Assembly: GCF_019263805.1 (NCBI RefSeq) | Contig: NZ_CP079195.1 | Coordinates: 3,955,001-4,019,000 of the forward strand | DNA from: Polaribacter sp. NJDZ03 | Lineage (GTDB): Bacteria; Bacteroidota; Bacteroidia; Flavobacteriales; Flavobacteriaceae | Length of the DNA: 64,000 nucleotides | Reading direction: 5' to 3' | Shown: one piece after another, positions 32,596-41,764 of the stretch | How positions within the stretch are numbered: position 1 is the stretch's first letter | Layout: every line of letters starts with the position of its first letter | Translations under genes and position numbers: made by a program | The notes under the pieces: generated by a model | What the model saw: the letters and a program-made list of their open reading frames with translations, nothing else | Told to the model about the DNA's origin: nothing | Database searches by the model: none

Positions 32596-34584
32596 CTACA
32601 ACTTCTCTCTCAAAAGAGCAATTTCATCACGTAGTTTAGCAGCAACAATAAAGTCCAAACCTTTAGCGGCAGCTTCCATGTGTTTGCGTTTTTCTCTAAT
32701 ACGTTTTTCTATTTCCTCTTTTGGTAAATACTGTAAATCTTGTTCTGCTGCCACCTGTTTTGCATTATCATAATGATAACTAGAAACGGCGGATTTAGAC
32801 AAAGTATCATCAATTTTTTTGTTAATCTGAGTCGGAGTGATGCCATGTTTGGTGTTGTAGGCAATTTGCTTTTCTCGTCGGCGTTCGGTTTCGTCAATGG
32901 TTTTTTGCATGCTGTTGGTCATTTTATCAGCATATAAAATAGCCAAACCATTTACATTTCTTGCAGCTCTACCAACAGTTTGTGTAATAGAACGGTGCGA
33001 ACGTAAAAAACCTTCTTTATCAGCATCTAAAATAGCGACCAAAGAAACTTCTGGTAAATCTAAACCCTCACGCAAAAGGTTGACGCCAATTAGAACATCA
33101 AAAATACCCTTACGCAAATCTTGCATAATTTCTACACGCTCTAAAGTATCAACATCAGAATGAATATAACGACAACGAATATCTACTCTTGTTAAATATT
33201 TAGTCAATTCTTCTGCCATTCTTTTGGTTAAGGTGGTTACCAAAGTACGCTCGTCTTTTTCTACTCTTTGTTGTATTTCTTCAATTAAATCATCAATCTG
33301 ATTCAGACTTGGTCTAATTTCAATTACAGGATCTAATAAACCGGTAGGTCTAATTACTTGCTCTACAAAAATACCTTCAGTTTTCTCTAGTTCGTAATCT
33401 GCAGGCGTTGCAGAAACATAAATTACTTGGTTTTGTACACCCTCAAACTCTTCAAACTTTAAAGGACGATTGTCCATCGCCGCAGGCAAACGAAAACCAT
33501 ATTCAACCAAGTTTTCTTTTCTACTTCTATCGCCACCATACATAGCGTGCGTTTGCGGAATGGTAACGTGGCTTTCATCAATCACCATTAAATAATCATC
33601 CGGAAAATAATCTAACAAACAGAACGGTCTTGTACCCGGTTCTCGTCCGTCTAAATAACGAGAATAATTCTCAATACCAGAACAATAGCCTAATTCGCGA
33701 ATCATTTCTAAGTCGAATTCAGTTCGTTCTTTTAAACGTTTTGCTTCTAAATGTTTCCCGATTTCTTTAAAATAATCTACCTGTTTCATCATATCTTCCT
33801 GAATAAGATGAATGGCATTTTGTAAAATATCTGGCGACGTTACAAACAAGTTTGCAGGATAAATGGTCAGTTCACTAAAGCTTTCTAAAACGGTATTATT
33901 CTCTAAATCGAATGATTCTATTTCTTCAATTTCATCACCAAAAAAATGGACTCTATAACCATTATCACCATAAGAAGGATAAATAGTAACTACATCACCT
34001 TTTACTTTAAAGGTTCCACTTTTTATCTCGTGTTCGGTTCTAGAATACAAACTTTGCACCAATTGATGTAAAAATTTTGTTCGTGCAATTTGCTGATCTA
34101 CATGAATAGGAATCACGTTTTTCTTAAATTCTACCGGATTTCCAATACCATACAAGCAAGAAACCGATGCAATTACAATAACATCTCGTCTACCAGAAAG
34201 TAGGGAAGAAGTAGTGCTTAAACGCAAACGTTCTATATCATCATTAATAGATAAATCTTTTTCAATAAAGGTTCCGGTAACGGGAATATAGGCTTCTGGT
34301 TGATAATAATCGTAGTAAGAAACAAAATATTCTACGGCATTATTAGGGAAAAATTGCTTAAACTCAGAATACAATTGAGCCGCCAATGTTTTGTTGTGCG
34401 CTAAAACTAAGGTAGGTTTATCTACGTTTTTTATCACATTTGCAACGGTAAATGTTTTACCAGAACCCGTTACACCTAAAAGCGTTTGATATTTTTCACC
34501 ATCATTAATACTTTGTGTAAGTTCTTTTATTGCTTGTGGTTGATCTCCCGTAGGAGAAAATTCTGATACCAATTTAAATTCCAT
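32596..34584 (-). CDS. uvrB: Excinuclease ABC subunit UvrB
   Basis: 662 residues, full length. Helicase motifs are intact: Walker A GVTGSGKTFT (about residues 38-47), the beta-hairpin YYDYYQPEAY used to wedge DNA, DESHV (motif II), VIYVSATPADYELE, and the C-terminal helicase half with GVNLLREGLDLPEVSLVAIL and RAARNVNG. The UvrC-binding UVR motif is at the C-terminus (AAAKGLDFIVAAKLRDEIALL). It is the damage-verification factor of nucleotide excision repair. It is a single gene downstream of no obvious operon partner. Confidence 0.98.
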   Translation of the reverse strand: MEFKLVSEFSPTGDQPQAIKELTQSINDGEKYQTLLGVTGSGKTFTVANVIKNVDKPTLVLAHNKTLAAQLYSEFKQFFPNNAVEYFVSYYDYYQPEAYIPVTGTFIEKDLSINDDIERLRLSTTSSLLSGRRDVIVIASVSCLYGIGNPVEFKKNVIPIHVDQQIARTKFLHQLVQSLYSRTEHEIKSGTFKVKGDVVTIYPSYGDNGYRVHFFGDEIEEIESFDLENNTVLESFSELTIYPANLFVTSPDILQNAIHLIQEDMMKQVDYFKEIGKHLEAKRLKERTEFDLEMIRELGYCSGIENYSRYLDGREPGTRPFCLLDYFPDDYLMVIDESHVTIPQTHAMYGGDRSRKENLVEYGFRLPAAMDNRPLKFEEFEGVQNQVIYVSATPADYELEKTEGIFVEQVIRPTGLLDPVIEIRPSLNQIDDLIEEIQQRVEKDERTLVTTLTKRMAEELTKYLTRVDIRCRYIHSDVDTLERVEIMQDLRKGIFDVLIGVNLLREGLDLPEVSLVAILDADKEGFLRSHRSITQTVGRAARNVNGLAILYADKMTNSMQKTIDETERRREKQIAYNTKHGITPTQINKKIDDTLSKSAVSSYHYDNAKQVAAEQDLQYLPKEEIEKRIREKRKHMEAAAKGLDFIVAAKLRDEIALLREKL

Positions 34585-35015
34585 GATGTAAAAATACGGA
34601 TACTTTATAAAAAAGGATCTGTATTATTTAAGTTTTAAAAGGTGATTTAATCTTCTTTAAAGTGTGGTTTGTACTAGTGGTAATTAATTATGTGAATTTT
34701 ACTTAAAAATAAGTAACATGTCTGGTTGAGCGCAGTCGAAATCTATGGTAATCGTTAAATAATTCTCTACAAGGTTAGGGTAGAGAATACAAGATTTTCA
34801 ATATTAAAAAATATTTAATTTCAGATGCTAAAATTTAATAAACGCTAGGTTTCTGTGATAATTAGGCATCATTTTTTAATAAATATTCAATTTATTGTAA
34901 CAAATAAAGAACTTTAGCTACTTATATTTTAGAGGCGATTTTGTTTTTATTTGAAAATTTTTAACGAAATTGGTTGTCTAAAAATTGTTCAACTTAAAAA
35001 AACACCAAAAATACT
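34585..35015. other. Gene-free stretch upstream of the coiled-coil gene
   Basis: 431 nt of AT-rich DNA between the divergent uvrB and the coiled-coil gene. It contains a degenerate repeat word (GTCTGGTTGAGCGCAGTCGA, 34719-34738) of a kind frequently found in flavobacterial intergenic DNA. I see no ORF, tRNA or clear -33/-7 pair. Confidence 0.5.
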
Positions 35016-36356
35016 ATGTCAGAAGATTTTGATTTACTAGAAACGAGTGCCAACAAAAAAACGGAAACAGTAGATGTAAACTGGGGAAAAGCAATTGACA
35101 CCATGAAATCTAAATTGGCACAAGAAGACGATCCAGAATCTCGCCAAAAAATACTGAACGCAACCTTAGATGATGTTGTGCACATGGCAGAAAAAGACAG
35201 AAGTACACTTTTAGATGCTATTAAAGACCTAACAGATTACCAAGACGAAGTTGGTATCATGTTCGAGAAATTTTCGGCTTTAAATCCATCAGAACAAAAA
35301 GTGATTGACGATGCTCAAAAAGGATTAGAGAGAGCTAGAATAGAATTAGAAGATGCTCAAAATAAAGCAGATACTTGGTGGAACAATTTATGGGGAAGAA
35401 AATCGAAGATTAAAAAAGAAGAAGTAGAATTTGCAGCAGCAGAAAAATTACGTGCAGGTGCAGATAATCAAGCAAAAGCATTGTTTCAGCAACGTATAGA
35501 AAGTGCCGATATTCAGACTTTGTTAAGCGAGCTTTCCTACAAATCTCAAGCAGCCGTAACCCGACTTAAAAATAGAGAAGTAGAAATTAAAGAAGTAGAA
35601 GAAAAGTTAAAAGATGCCATTGTTGAGGCATCTAAAAATCATACCAGAGCGTTAGCAAAAAAGAAAGAAGTAGAAGATCAATTAGAAGAGCAATATGCAT
35701 TGTTAAAGCAATCTCGTCAAGAATTAGAAGAAATTGCAGATAAACAATCTACCGCTTATTCAGAGGCGATTGGCAAAATGACCGCAATTGAGCAAAAAGT
35801 AGAGGAGCTAGAAGGGCTTAAAAATGCCTACACAACCTTAGCGGCAAGTAAAGATAGCTTTGTGCACAAGCATAATTTAACTATTAAAGTATTGACTTCT
35901 TTACGTTCTAATCTACAAACCCACAGAGCAAAATTAAAGTCGGATACCGAAGAAAGATTAAAGTATTACGATGGTTATGTGGTGGCGTTAAAGGCAAGAA
36001 CAGATCAAGAATTTGCAGCAATTTTAGAACATTTAGGTGTTAAAACCGATGAACATATAGGAGAAACGTTAGCATCTATGCATTCTGCAAGTGCCAGAGC
36101 CCGTCAAGAAATGATGGACAATATTCCGGTACACGAAAAAGTTATGACAGGTGTTTACAGCTCGTACGCAGAGGCTTTGCACGAAATTAGAGAGAAAGAT
36201 ATCGACATTCAAAAGAACTTTGCAGACCGTTACGGAATAGACATGAAAGAGATTTTCGAAGACTATTACAAAGCAGATGCAACTGCACCAAAAGGTGATG
36301 ATGCTCCGGCAGCAAAACCAAAAGCAGCTACTTCTAATGATGATTTGTTAAGTTAA
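35016..36356 (+). CDS. Long coiled-coil protein, first gene of the AAA+ cluster
   Basis: 446 residues, soluble, almost wholly helical and acidic. After a polar N-terminus comes a helical segment, a W-W-N-N-L-W-G-R patch (about residues 126-133), then long heptad-rich coiled coils (VEIKEVEEKLKDAIVEA; KKKEVEDQLEEQYALLKQ; KMTAIEQKVEELEGLKN) to about residue 320, and a conserved-looking end (EKVMTGVYSSYAEALHEIRE) before an Ala/Pro/Lys tail. It recalls TelA- or PspA-like helical proteins only in general shape; I do not recognise the family. It precedes a 342-aa protein and an AAA+ ATPase on the same strand and may be their substrate or scaffold. Confidence 0.8.
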   Translation: MSEDFDLLETSANKKTETVDVNWGKAIDTMKSKLAQEDDPESRQKILNATLDDVVHMAEKDRSTLLDAIKDLTDYQDEVGIMFEKFSALNPSEQKVIDDAQKGLERARIELEDAQNKADTWWNNLWGRKSKIKKEEVEFAAAEKLRAGADNQAKALFQQRIESADIQTLLSELSYKSQAAVTRLKNREVEIKEVEEKLKDAIVEASKNHTRALAKKKEVEDQLEEQYALLKQSRQELEEIADKQSTAYSEAIGKMTAIEQKVEELEGLKNAYTTLAASKDSFVHKHNLTIKVLTSLRSNLQTHRAKLKSDTEERLKYYDGYVVALKARTDQEFAAILEHLGVKTDEHIGETLASMHSASARARQEMMDNIPVHEKVMTGVYSSYAEALHEIREKDIDIQKNFADRYGIDMKEIFEDYYKADATAPKGDDAPAAKPKAATSNDDLLS

Positions 36357-36418
36357 CGTCATTGCGAAAGAGGTACGATTGAAGCAATCTGTTAATATAT
36401 ATAGACTAATAATAATTT

Positions 36419-36514
36419 GGGCGTTACCCCAATGAAAAATTGGGGTCAGGCTTTCCATTATATCTTTTTTCTGAAAAAGAAAAAAGGATGCCATTTCAAT
36501 CCTTAACGCAGGCG
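36419..36514. repeat. Composite palindromic intergenic repeat (GGGCGTTACC...TAACGC)
   Basis: Outer arms GCGTTA and TAACGC enclose two inner stems: CCCCAAT/ATTGGGG and a TCTTTTTTC/GAAAAAAGG pair followed by GATGCC. The design, with GGGCGTTACCCC at one end and ATCCTTAACGC at the other, belongs to a repeat type common between genes in Bacteroidota. Just before it (36357-36395) is a degenerate CGTCATTGCGA...GAAGCAATCT repeat. Both fill the gap between the coiled-coil gene and the toxin-antitoxin pair. Confidence 0.7.
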
Positions 36515-36603
36515 TACTTGCTAATTATTTGAATATTAAATAGGTTTTTAATTGTCTATCGTGTTGAAAATAAAATGGTTAAGCTTGGTTTTTATTAATA
36601 CTT

Positions 36604-36652
36604 ATAAATATAATTCATAAATATAAATTATATTTGTAAAAAATAAATATAA
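36604..36652 (+). promoter_or_regulatory. Toxin-antitoxin promoter with 13-bp-phased operator repeats
   Basis: Three exact copies of ATAAATATAA start at 36604, 36617 and 36643 (13 and 26 nt apart) and an inverted TTATATTT lies at 36628-36635. The -7 box TATATTTG (36629-36636) is embedded among them, 17 nt before the ATG. This is the arrangement expected for cooperative ribbon-helix-helix autorepression. Confidence 0.6.
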
Positions 36653-36653
36653 A

Positions 36654-36899
36654 ATGGCAACATTTACATCTTCTTTACCAGATAGTCTTTTAGAAAAATT
36701 ATCTGTTTTGGCAAAAGAGTTACAACTTCCTAAAAATAGGCTCATAGAAAATGCTTTAGAACTGTATTTAGAGCAAGTAGAAAAAGCGAGTTATATAAAA
36801 TCGTATCAACAAGCAGCTACAGATAAAGATATTTTAAAGGTTGCAGAAGAAGGGATGCAAGAGTATTTTACAGAACTTAACGATGCAGATGCGAACTAA
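36654..36899 (+). CDS. Ribbon-helix-helix antitoxin
   Basis: 81 residues. The N-terminal ~45 residues are a CopG/RHH DNA-binding fold (ATFTSSLPDSLLEKLSVLAK followed by LPKNRLIENALELYLEQ); the remaining acidic helix would neutralise the toxin. It is immediately followed by the MazF gene with no gap between its stop codon and the toxin ATG. Its promoter carries phased repeats that fit RHH binding. Confidence 0.9.
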   Translation: MATFTSSLPDSLLEKLSVLAKELQLPKNRLIENALELYLEQVEKASYIKSYQQAATDKDILKVAEEGMQEYFTELNDADAN

Positions 36900-37232
36900 A
36901 TGAAGCAAGGAGAAATTTGGGAACTGTATTTAAACCCTGTAAAAGGAAGTGAGCAAAGTGGCAGAAGACCCGCAGTTATTATAAGTGGTAATATGTTAAA
37001 CAAACATTTACAAGTTGTAATTGTTTGTCCGTTAACCACAAGTGTGAAAAATTATAAAGGAAATTTAATTATCAACCCAAATGAAATAAACGGGTTGACT
37101 AAAATTTCTGAAGTATTAACGTTTCACGTTCGTTCGGTTTCAAAAACCAGATTGGATAAAAAAATAGGTAAAATTCCATTAAAAGATATTGAAGTAATTA
37201 AAAAAACTTTAAACGATATTCTTAAATTTTAA
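36900..37232 (+). CDS. mazF: MazF/PemK family endoribonuclease toxin
   Basis: 110 residues of the MazF/PemK SH3-like barrel: KQGEIWELYLNPVKGSEQSG, RRPAVIISGNMLN, VIVCPLTTSVKNYKGN and a C-terminal helix. The G-x-E-x-x-G-R-R-P motif and the PLT strand are the active-site and substrate-binding parts of sequence-specific mRNA interferases. It is paired with the RHH antitoxin and is followed after 2 nt by the next gene of the surrounding cluster, so it may be cotranscribed with that cluster. Confidence 0.93.
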   Translation: MKQGEIWELYLNPVKGSEQSGRRPAVIISGNMLNKHLQVVIVCPLTTSVKNYKGNLIINPNEINGLTKISEVLTFHVRSVSKTRLDKKIGKIPLKDIEVIKKTLNDILKF

Positions 37233-37234
37233 AA

Positions 37235-38263
37235 ATGATTACAACACCTTTAGATTCTGCACTTTTAGACTCAAAAGAACAATATGTTTTTTACCATAAA
37301 ATGGTAGATTTTGTCTTAAAAGAACTCATTGTAAGTGTACAACAAGAGCAATTATGTACATACCAAGAGTTGTTACTTTTTAAGCAATATTCAGATTTAC
37401 TTTTATATTCTATCGAAGCCATGCGTATTAAATATATGTACGACGAAGAGGATAATATGAAAGTCGATTTAACAGATTCTGGTTTCCCTAATTATTTAGA
37501 ATTCCGGTTTTTGTACAACGATTTAGAGTTAAAAAACGATTATGTAAATAATTTAAAGGATACAGAGATTCTAAAAGCAGAATTTTTAAATACACTTTTA
37601 GTAAAAAAACAACCAATTAAAAGATTAGATTTATTTAAAGCTTCTTCTATTGTTTATTATACATCCGTAGAAAAAAAATACATTTTCAACCGTTTTGTAC
37701 AAGGTAAAATTACAACGGCAAAAGAAGGAGATAATTATCAATATATGACAAGTTGGAGTTTCTATGATGTAAGTCATAACCGACCTTTTATTTGTTATTT
37801 ATATTTTGATTACGATGGAAAAATTGACAAAGAAAAAATTTACGAAGTCTTAAAAGAAAGTGCCGATAGAGAAATGTCTTTAGACACAATGGCGTATAAT
37901 ATTGATCGAAAATTACCAGACATTCAACCCAAGCATCTAAAAAGAATCGATTTAGGACCTTTTCATAATGTTTTTGCAAAAGACGAAAACGAAATAACAC
38001 ATACTATTTTAGGCGGAATTGCTAAAAAAGAAATTCCTTTAGAATCGTATGCTTTATCCTTAAAAATAGATGAGGTTTTTTCTGGAGATACGTTTACAGA
38101 AGGAAGTTTTTTCTCGAAGCAAACCATGCAAAAATGGAGTGAGGTAATTCAACAAAAATACGTTTTAGCGCCTCATAGAATTATTCAATTATTGTATAAT
38201 CAGACACCAAGAACATTAGATAAATTGGCGAAACCACCGATAGAGTTGAGTGGATTAAAGTAG
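37235..38263 (+). CDS. Unknown 342-residue protein of the AAA+ cluster
   Basis: 342 residues, soluble, no signal peptide or membrane segment. The first ~120 residues are helical (VFYHKMVDFVLKELIVSVQQ, LLLFKQYSDLLLYSIEAMR). The middle is strand-like (YQYMTSWSFYDVSHNRPFIC then YLYFDYDGKID) and the end again helical (MQKWSEVIQQKYVLAPHRII). I do not recognise a family. It follows the MazF stop after 2 nt, is followed by an 854-nt repeat-filled gap and then by the AAA+ gene, so it probably works with that ATPase; this is inference from order alone. Confidence 0.7.
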   Translation: MITTPLDSALLDSKEQYVFYHKMVDFVLKELIVSVQQEQLCTYQELLLFKQYSDLLLYSIEAMRIKYMYDEEDNMKVDLTDSGFPNYLEFRFLYNDLELKNDYVNNLKDTEILKAEFLNTLLVKKQPIKRLDLFKASSIVYYTSVEKKYIFNRFVQGKITTAKEGDNYQYMTSWSFYDVSHNRPFICYLYFDYDGKIDKEKIYEVLKESADREMSLDTMAYNIDRKLPDIQPKHLKRIDLGPFHNVFAKDENEITHTILGGIAKKEIPLESYALSLKIDEVFSGDTFTEGSFFSKQTMQKWSEVIQQKYVLAPHRIIQLLYNQTPRTLDKLAKPPIELSGLK

Positions 38264-38340
38264 GCAGTTTGCAGTCTACAGTTTGTATGAAAATAGGGTT
38301 GTTGAGAACTCTTTTAAAGGTTAAAAAAAATATAAGTTAG

Positions 38341-38990
38341 AAATATAATTTCGGCTAAAGCCCTTATGTTGTTTAATTTTTTAAACCTGTGGATAAATCT
38401 ACAGACTATTAAAAACTATCATAAGATTGTATTTATTAAAATTTTGAATTGTCCCAGGTTTAACCTGTGTATGGAATGTTTATTTTGGAGTTAAATACCT
38501 GAAAAAAAAATATAATTTTGGCTAAAGCCCTTGTATTGTTTAAATTTTTAAACCTGTTGTTAAATTGACAGGCTATTAAAAACCATCATAAGATTGTATT
38601 TATTAAAATTTTTAATTGTCACAGGTTTTAACCTGTGTATGGAATGTTTATTTTGGAGTTAAATACCTGAAAAAGAAATATAATTTAGGCTAAAGCCCTT
38701 ATGTTGTTTAAATTTTTAAACCTGTGGATAAATCCACAGGCTATTAAAATCCATCGTAATATTATTTATTAAAATTTTGAATTGTCCCAGGTTTAACCTG
38801 TGTGTATGGAATGTTTATTTTGGAGTTAAATACCTGAAAAAAAAATATAATTTTGGCTAAAGCCCTTGTATTGTTTAAATTTTTAAACCTGTTGATAAAT
38901 TGACAAGCTATTAAAAACTATCATAAGATTGTATTTATTAAAATTTTGAATTGTCACAGGTTTTAACCTGTGTTTAGTTATTGAATATTA
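38341..38990. repeat. Four tandem ~167-bp palindrome-bearing repeats
   Basis: The word GGCTAAAGCCC recurs at 38353, 38520, 38688 and 38855, giving a 167-168-nt period. Each unit also contains CCTGTGGATAAATC-type or related sequence, the palindrome CACAGGTTTTAACCTGTG or a variant, GGAATGTTTATTTTGGAGTT and TACCTGAAA. The array ends near 38995 with the inverted word TTGGCTTTAGCC. It fills most of the 854-nt gap between the 342-aa gene and the AAA+ gene. The rest of the gap is AT-rich. Confidence 0.9.
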
Positions 38991-39117
38991 TATTGGCTTT
39001 AGCCAAATTATTGCGAAAAAAATGCTAAACTAAACGTTGAAAAAGTCTTCCAAACTTTTTTTAAAAAACGTCTAAAAAATATAAAGTTTGTTCAGTTAAA
39101 TGAAAATTAAATAAAAG

Positions 39118-41079
39118 ATGCAAAAAAACTCAACTTTCCCAATAAAACAAAACGAATTAGATATGCTCAGAGATGAAGCTTCTGGTTATTTAAAAAGTAT
39201 TCAATGGGAACAAAGTGCTAGAGCAAAAAATAAAGACAAAGACGCAAAAGACGAATCAATTTTATTGTATTTGTCGAGAGCTAATTCTGGAAGCAATGTA
39301 GAGGTTACTTCAGTTTCTAAAACTATTTTAGCTTTAAAAAAGCGCTTATTACCAGATTCAATTGCAATTCCTGTGTATTTGAATCAGACTTTGTATGCAG
39401 TGCAAGAAGGACTCACTTTAGGAATTTGGATTAAAGATAATTATTATGATTCGTCTGGTTTATCATCTTTACACGAACGAAAATCTGCTTTAGATTCTCA
39501 AGGAAAAAGAGAGTTTGAAAGTAAGATGCAAACAGCAACAGCTTTTCAATTATTTGCGACTTCCTATAAAATTTTACACGATTTAAAACCACATGCTTCA
39601 GATGATTTATCTGTGATGAAGCAAAAGTTTGCGGGAATTCCAGAAGTTTCGCTTTTATCACCTTTAAAAGGAATAGCATGTTCTTTGTTTTATTTCGATA
39701 AATATTTAGGACATCCAGAGATTGTAAAATCCGACAAAGATGTGATAGATTTTACGGTGGTTTTTTACGAGGCTTTAATTGATGAAATTCAACTTAGAAA
39801 AAGCAGTTTAGAATACACAGAAACCATTGTAGATAGAACGTATAAATTAGAAAAATCTGATTTTGCTGTTTCAGGTTGGGACAATGTTTTTTCGGGAACC
39901 GCTAAAAGTATAGCCTTTAATAAAATTCAGTTCGAGCAAATTGTAGGGAATAAAGATGCCAAACATTTTGCACGTAGATTAACAGAAAGAATGTTGAGTT
40001 ACGATTTTGATGCAAAGAAAAATCCGTTTCAGGAATTAGGCGGTTTTATGCCAGTTTTTATGGGGTATGGAATCCCAGGAACGGGAAAATCCATGTTAAT
40101 TGCGGCGATAGCAACACGACTAAAAGAACATGCAGATAATTTAGAGATTCCGTTTTTATTTCATCCAATGCCAGACACGTTGATTTCTACTTTTCAAGGA
40201 GGATCTGCAGAAAAAATGGTAGAATGGATGAAGCCAATGCAAGACCCAACAAAATTAATTTTTGCACCTATTGACGATGCAGAAAATAATTTACAAGAAA
40301 GAACTACACAAGGAGTTTCTGCCGGAGTAAAAGAAGTAATCGGAGTTTTCTTACGATACACAGAAGGTGCTTATGCTGTAAATTATGGAAATTCGTCTAT
40401 CGGATTATTTACCAATTTACCAGAAATGTTAGACAAGGCAGTTATTTCTCGAGTACAAGGTAGATTCAAAATTGATGGAGCAAGAACAGAACACGATTTT
40501 CTAGATCAAGATTATATTTGGTGGAAAAAGTTAGAAAAAACAATGCCAGATTTTGTGAATATGCAAAACCCAGCTAATTATCAGTTTTTAAAAGACCAAG
40601 GATTGTCAAAAAATATGGGAGATGTTTTGGGTTCTGTAGAAAAACCATCTGAAGCAAGAGTTTTAGAAGCGTACGATAAAGCAGAAAAACTTCATAAAAC
40701 GACAGATCATCAGTTTTTTTCGAGTCTATATAAAGAAATTCAACATATATTTCCTTTCTTTTCATCAAGAGATATTAGAAATATTCAATCTGCAATTTCA
40801 TTGCGATTAACAGATTTCGATTTAGAACAAGATTGGTTTGAAAATCCGGAAACTTACTTCAAACAGAAATATGAAACCAAGTTTAATATGTTGCAAGAAT
40901 TGATGAAAAGCAACATGAAAGGATTAAATTTTTCTGAAATAAGAAGACAAGAAGTCGTACGTTATTTAGACAATGTAGCCACGATTGCAGATACAGATTT
41001 TAAGAGAAAAGTAGATGCGAGAGTCAACCAAATGAATATCGATTTAGAAGCAAGAAAAACATTTGATCATGGAAAGTAA
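39118..41079 (+). CDS. AAA+ ATPase of unknown role
   Basis: 653 residues. Residues 1-300 are a helical N-terminal domain with no recognised family. The AAA module has Walker A GIPGTGKS (318-325), Walker B LIFAPIDDAEN (380-390) with Asp in place of the usual catalytic Glu, and a sensor/Arg-finger block AVISRVQGRF (441-450). A long C-terminal helical domain (to residue 653) follows. It looks like a classical AAA (Vps4/FtsH-type) remodeler rather than a DNA-loading factor, but this is judgement. Its stop overlaps the start of the Nudix gene by 17 nt, indicating coupling. Confidence 0.85.
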   Translation: MQKNSTFPIKQNELDMLRDEASGYLKSIQWEQSARAKNKDKDAKDESILLYLSRANSGSNVEVTSVSKTILALKKRLLPDSIAIPVYLNQTLYAVQEGLTLGIWIKDNYYDSSGLSSLHERKSALDSQGKREFESKMQTATAFQLFATSYKILHDLKPHASDDLSVMKQKFAGIPEVSLLSPLKGIACSLFYFDKYLGHPEIVKSDKDVIDFTVVFYEALIDEIQLRKSSLEYTETIVDRTYKLEKSDFAVSGWDNVFSGTAKSIAFNKIQFEQIVGNKDAKHFARRLTERMLSYDFDAKKNPFQELGGFMPVFMGYGIPGTGKSMLIAAIATRLKEHADNLEIPFLFHPMPDTLISTFQGGSAEKMVEWMKPMQDPTKLIFAPIDDAENNLQERTTQGVSAGVKEVIGVFLRYTEGAYAVNYGNSSIGLFTNLPEMLDKAVISRVQGRFKIDGARTEHDFLDQDYIWWKKLEKTMPDFVNMQNPANYQFLKDQGLSKNMGDVLGSVEKPSEARVLEAYDKAEKLHKTTDHQFFSSLYKEIQHIFPFFSSRDIRNIQSAISLRLTDFDLEQDWFENPETYFKQKYETKFNMLQELMKSNMKGLNFSEIRRQEVVRYLDNVATIADTDFKRKVDARVNQMNIDLEARKTFDHGK

Positions 41080-41653
41080 TCGAATAAAAGATATAGAAAA
41101 GACATTATTGTCAGATAATTATTACACGTTAAATAAATTCAAGTTTAAGTATCAAATGTCTGATGGAAGTTGGGTAAACCAGATGCGAGAAGTTTATGAG
41201 CGTGGTCATGGAGCAGGAATCTTATTGTACAATACCACTAAAAAAACGGTAGTTTTAATCAAGCAATTCAGATTGCCGACTCTTTTACATGATAATAAAG
41301 ACGGATTTTTAATTGAAATTCCTGCTGGATTATTAGATTTAGATAATCCAGAACAATGTGTCATAAGAGAAACAGAAGAAGAGGTTGGAATCCGTTTAAA
41401 ATCCGTCAAAAAAGTATATGAAGGCTATTCATCACCGGGAGTTTTAACCGAAAAAATGCACTTTTTTGTTGCTGAATATACAGACGATATGAAGGTGAGT
41501 GAAGGTGGAGGTTTAGAAAGTGAAACAGAAGATATTGAAGTTTTAGAAATTCTGTTTACCGAAGCTGTAAGAATGTTAAATGAAGGTGAAATAGTAGATA
41601 CAAGAACCATTGTGTTGTTGCAATATGCTATTATTCATAAATTGATAAATTAA
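41063..41653 (+). CDS. nudK: NUDIX hydrolase, NudK-like
   Basis: 196 residues. The Nudix box is GLLDLDNPEQCVIRETEEEV then G (about residues 95-115), with the REtEEEvG core intact, preceded by the GFLIEIPAG strand and followed by YSSPGVLTEKMHFFVA; these features match GDP-mannose/ADP-ribose pyrophosphatases. The frame begins with MIM; either ATG at 41063 or the one at 41069 (MESNRIKDI) could be used, both inside the AAA+ gene 3' end. It hydrolyses a nucleoside diphosphate-linked compound. Its coupling to the AAA+ gene suggests a shared pathway. Confidence 0.88.
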   Translation: MIMESNRIKDIEKTLLSDNYYTLNKFKFKYQMSDGSWVNQMREVYERGHGAGILLYNTTKKTVVLIKQFRLPTLLHDNKDGFLIEIPAGLLDLDNPEQCVIRETEEEVGIRLKSVKKVYEGYSSPGVLTEKMHFFVAEYTDDMKVSEGGGLESETEDIEVLEILFTEAVRMLNEGEIVDTRTIVLLQYAIIHKLIN

Positions 41654-41662
41654 AAATAATAA

Positions 41663-41755
41663 CACAAAGATACACAGAGTTTTTAAAGAGTTTCACGGAG
41701 AATAATGTTGAAAAAACTCTGTGTATCTCTGTGAGTTCTCAGTGAAACTCAGTGT
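41663..41755. repeat. Intergenic palindromic repeat (GATACACAGAG type)
   Basis: GATACACAGAGTTTTT pairs with AAAAAACTCTGTGTATC, and outer parts (TTTCACGGAG / CAGTGAAACTC) add further partial pairing. It fills the whole gap between the Nudix gene and the 411-aa gene. Confidence 0.75.
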
Positions 41756-41764
41756 AATAATACT

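Noticed and set aside
34719..34745. Possible regulatory palindrome in the gap before the coiled-coil gene
   Set aside because: The GTTGAGCGCAGTCGA word is a dispersed repeat of flavobacterial intergenic DNA and has no inverted partner here.
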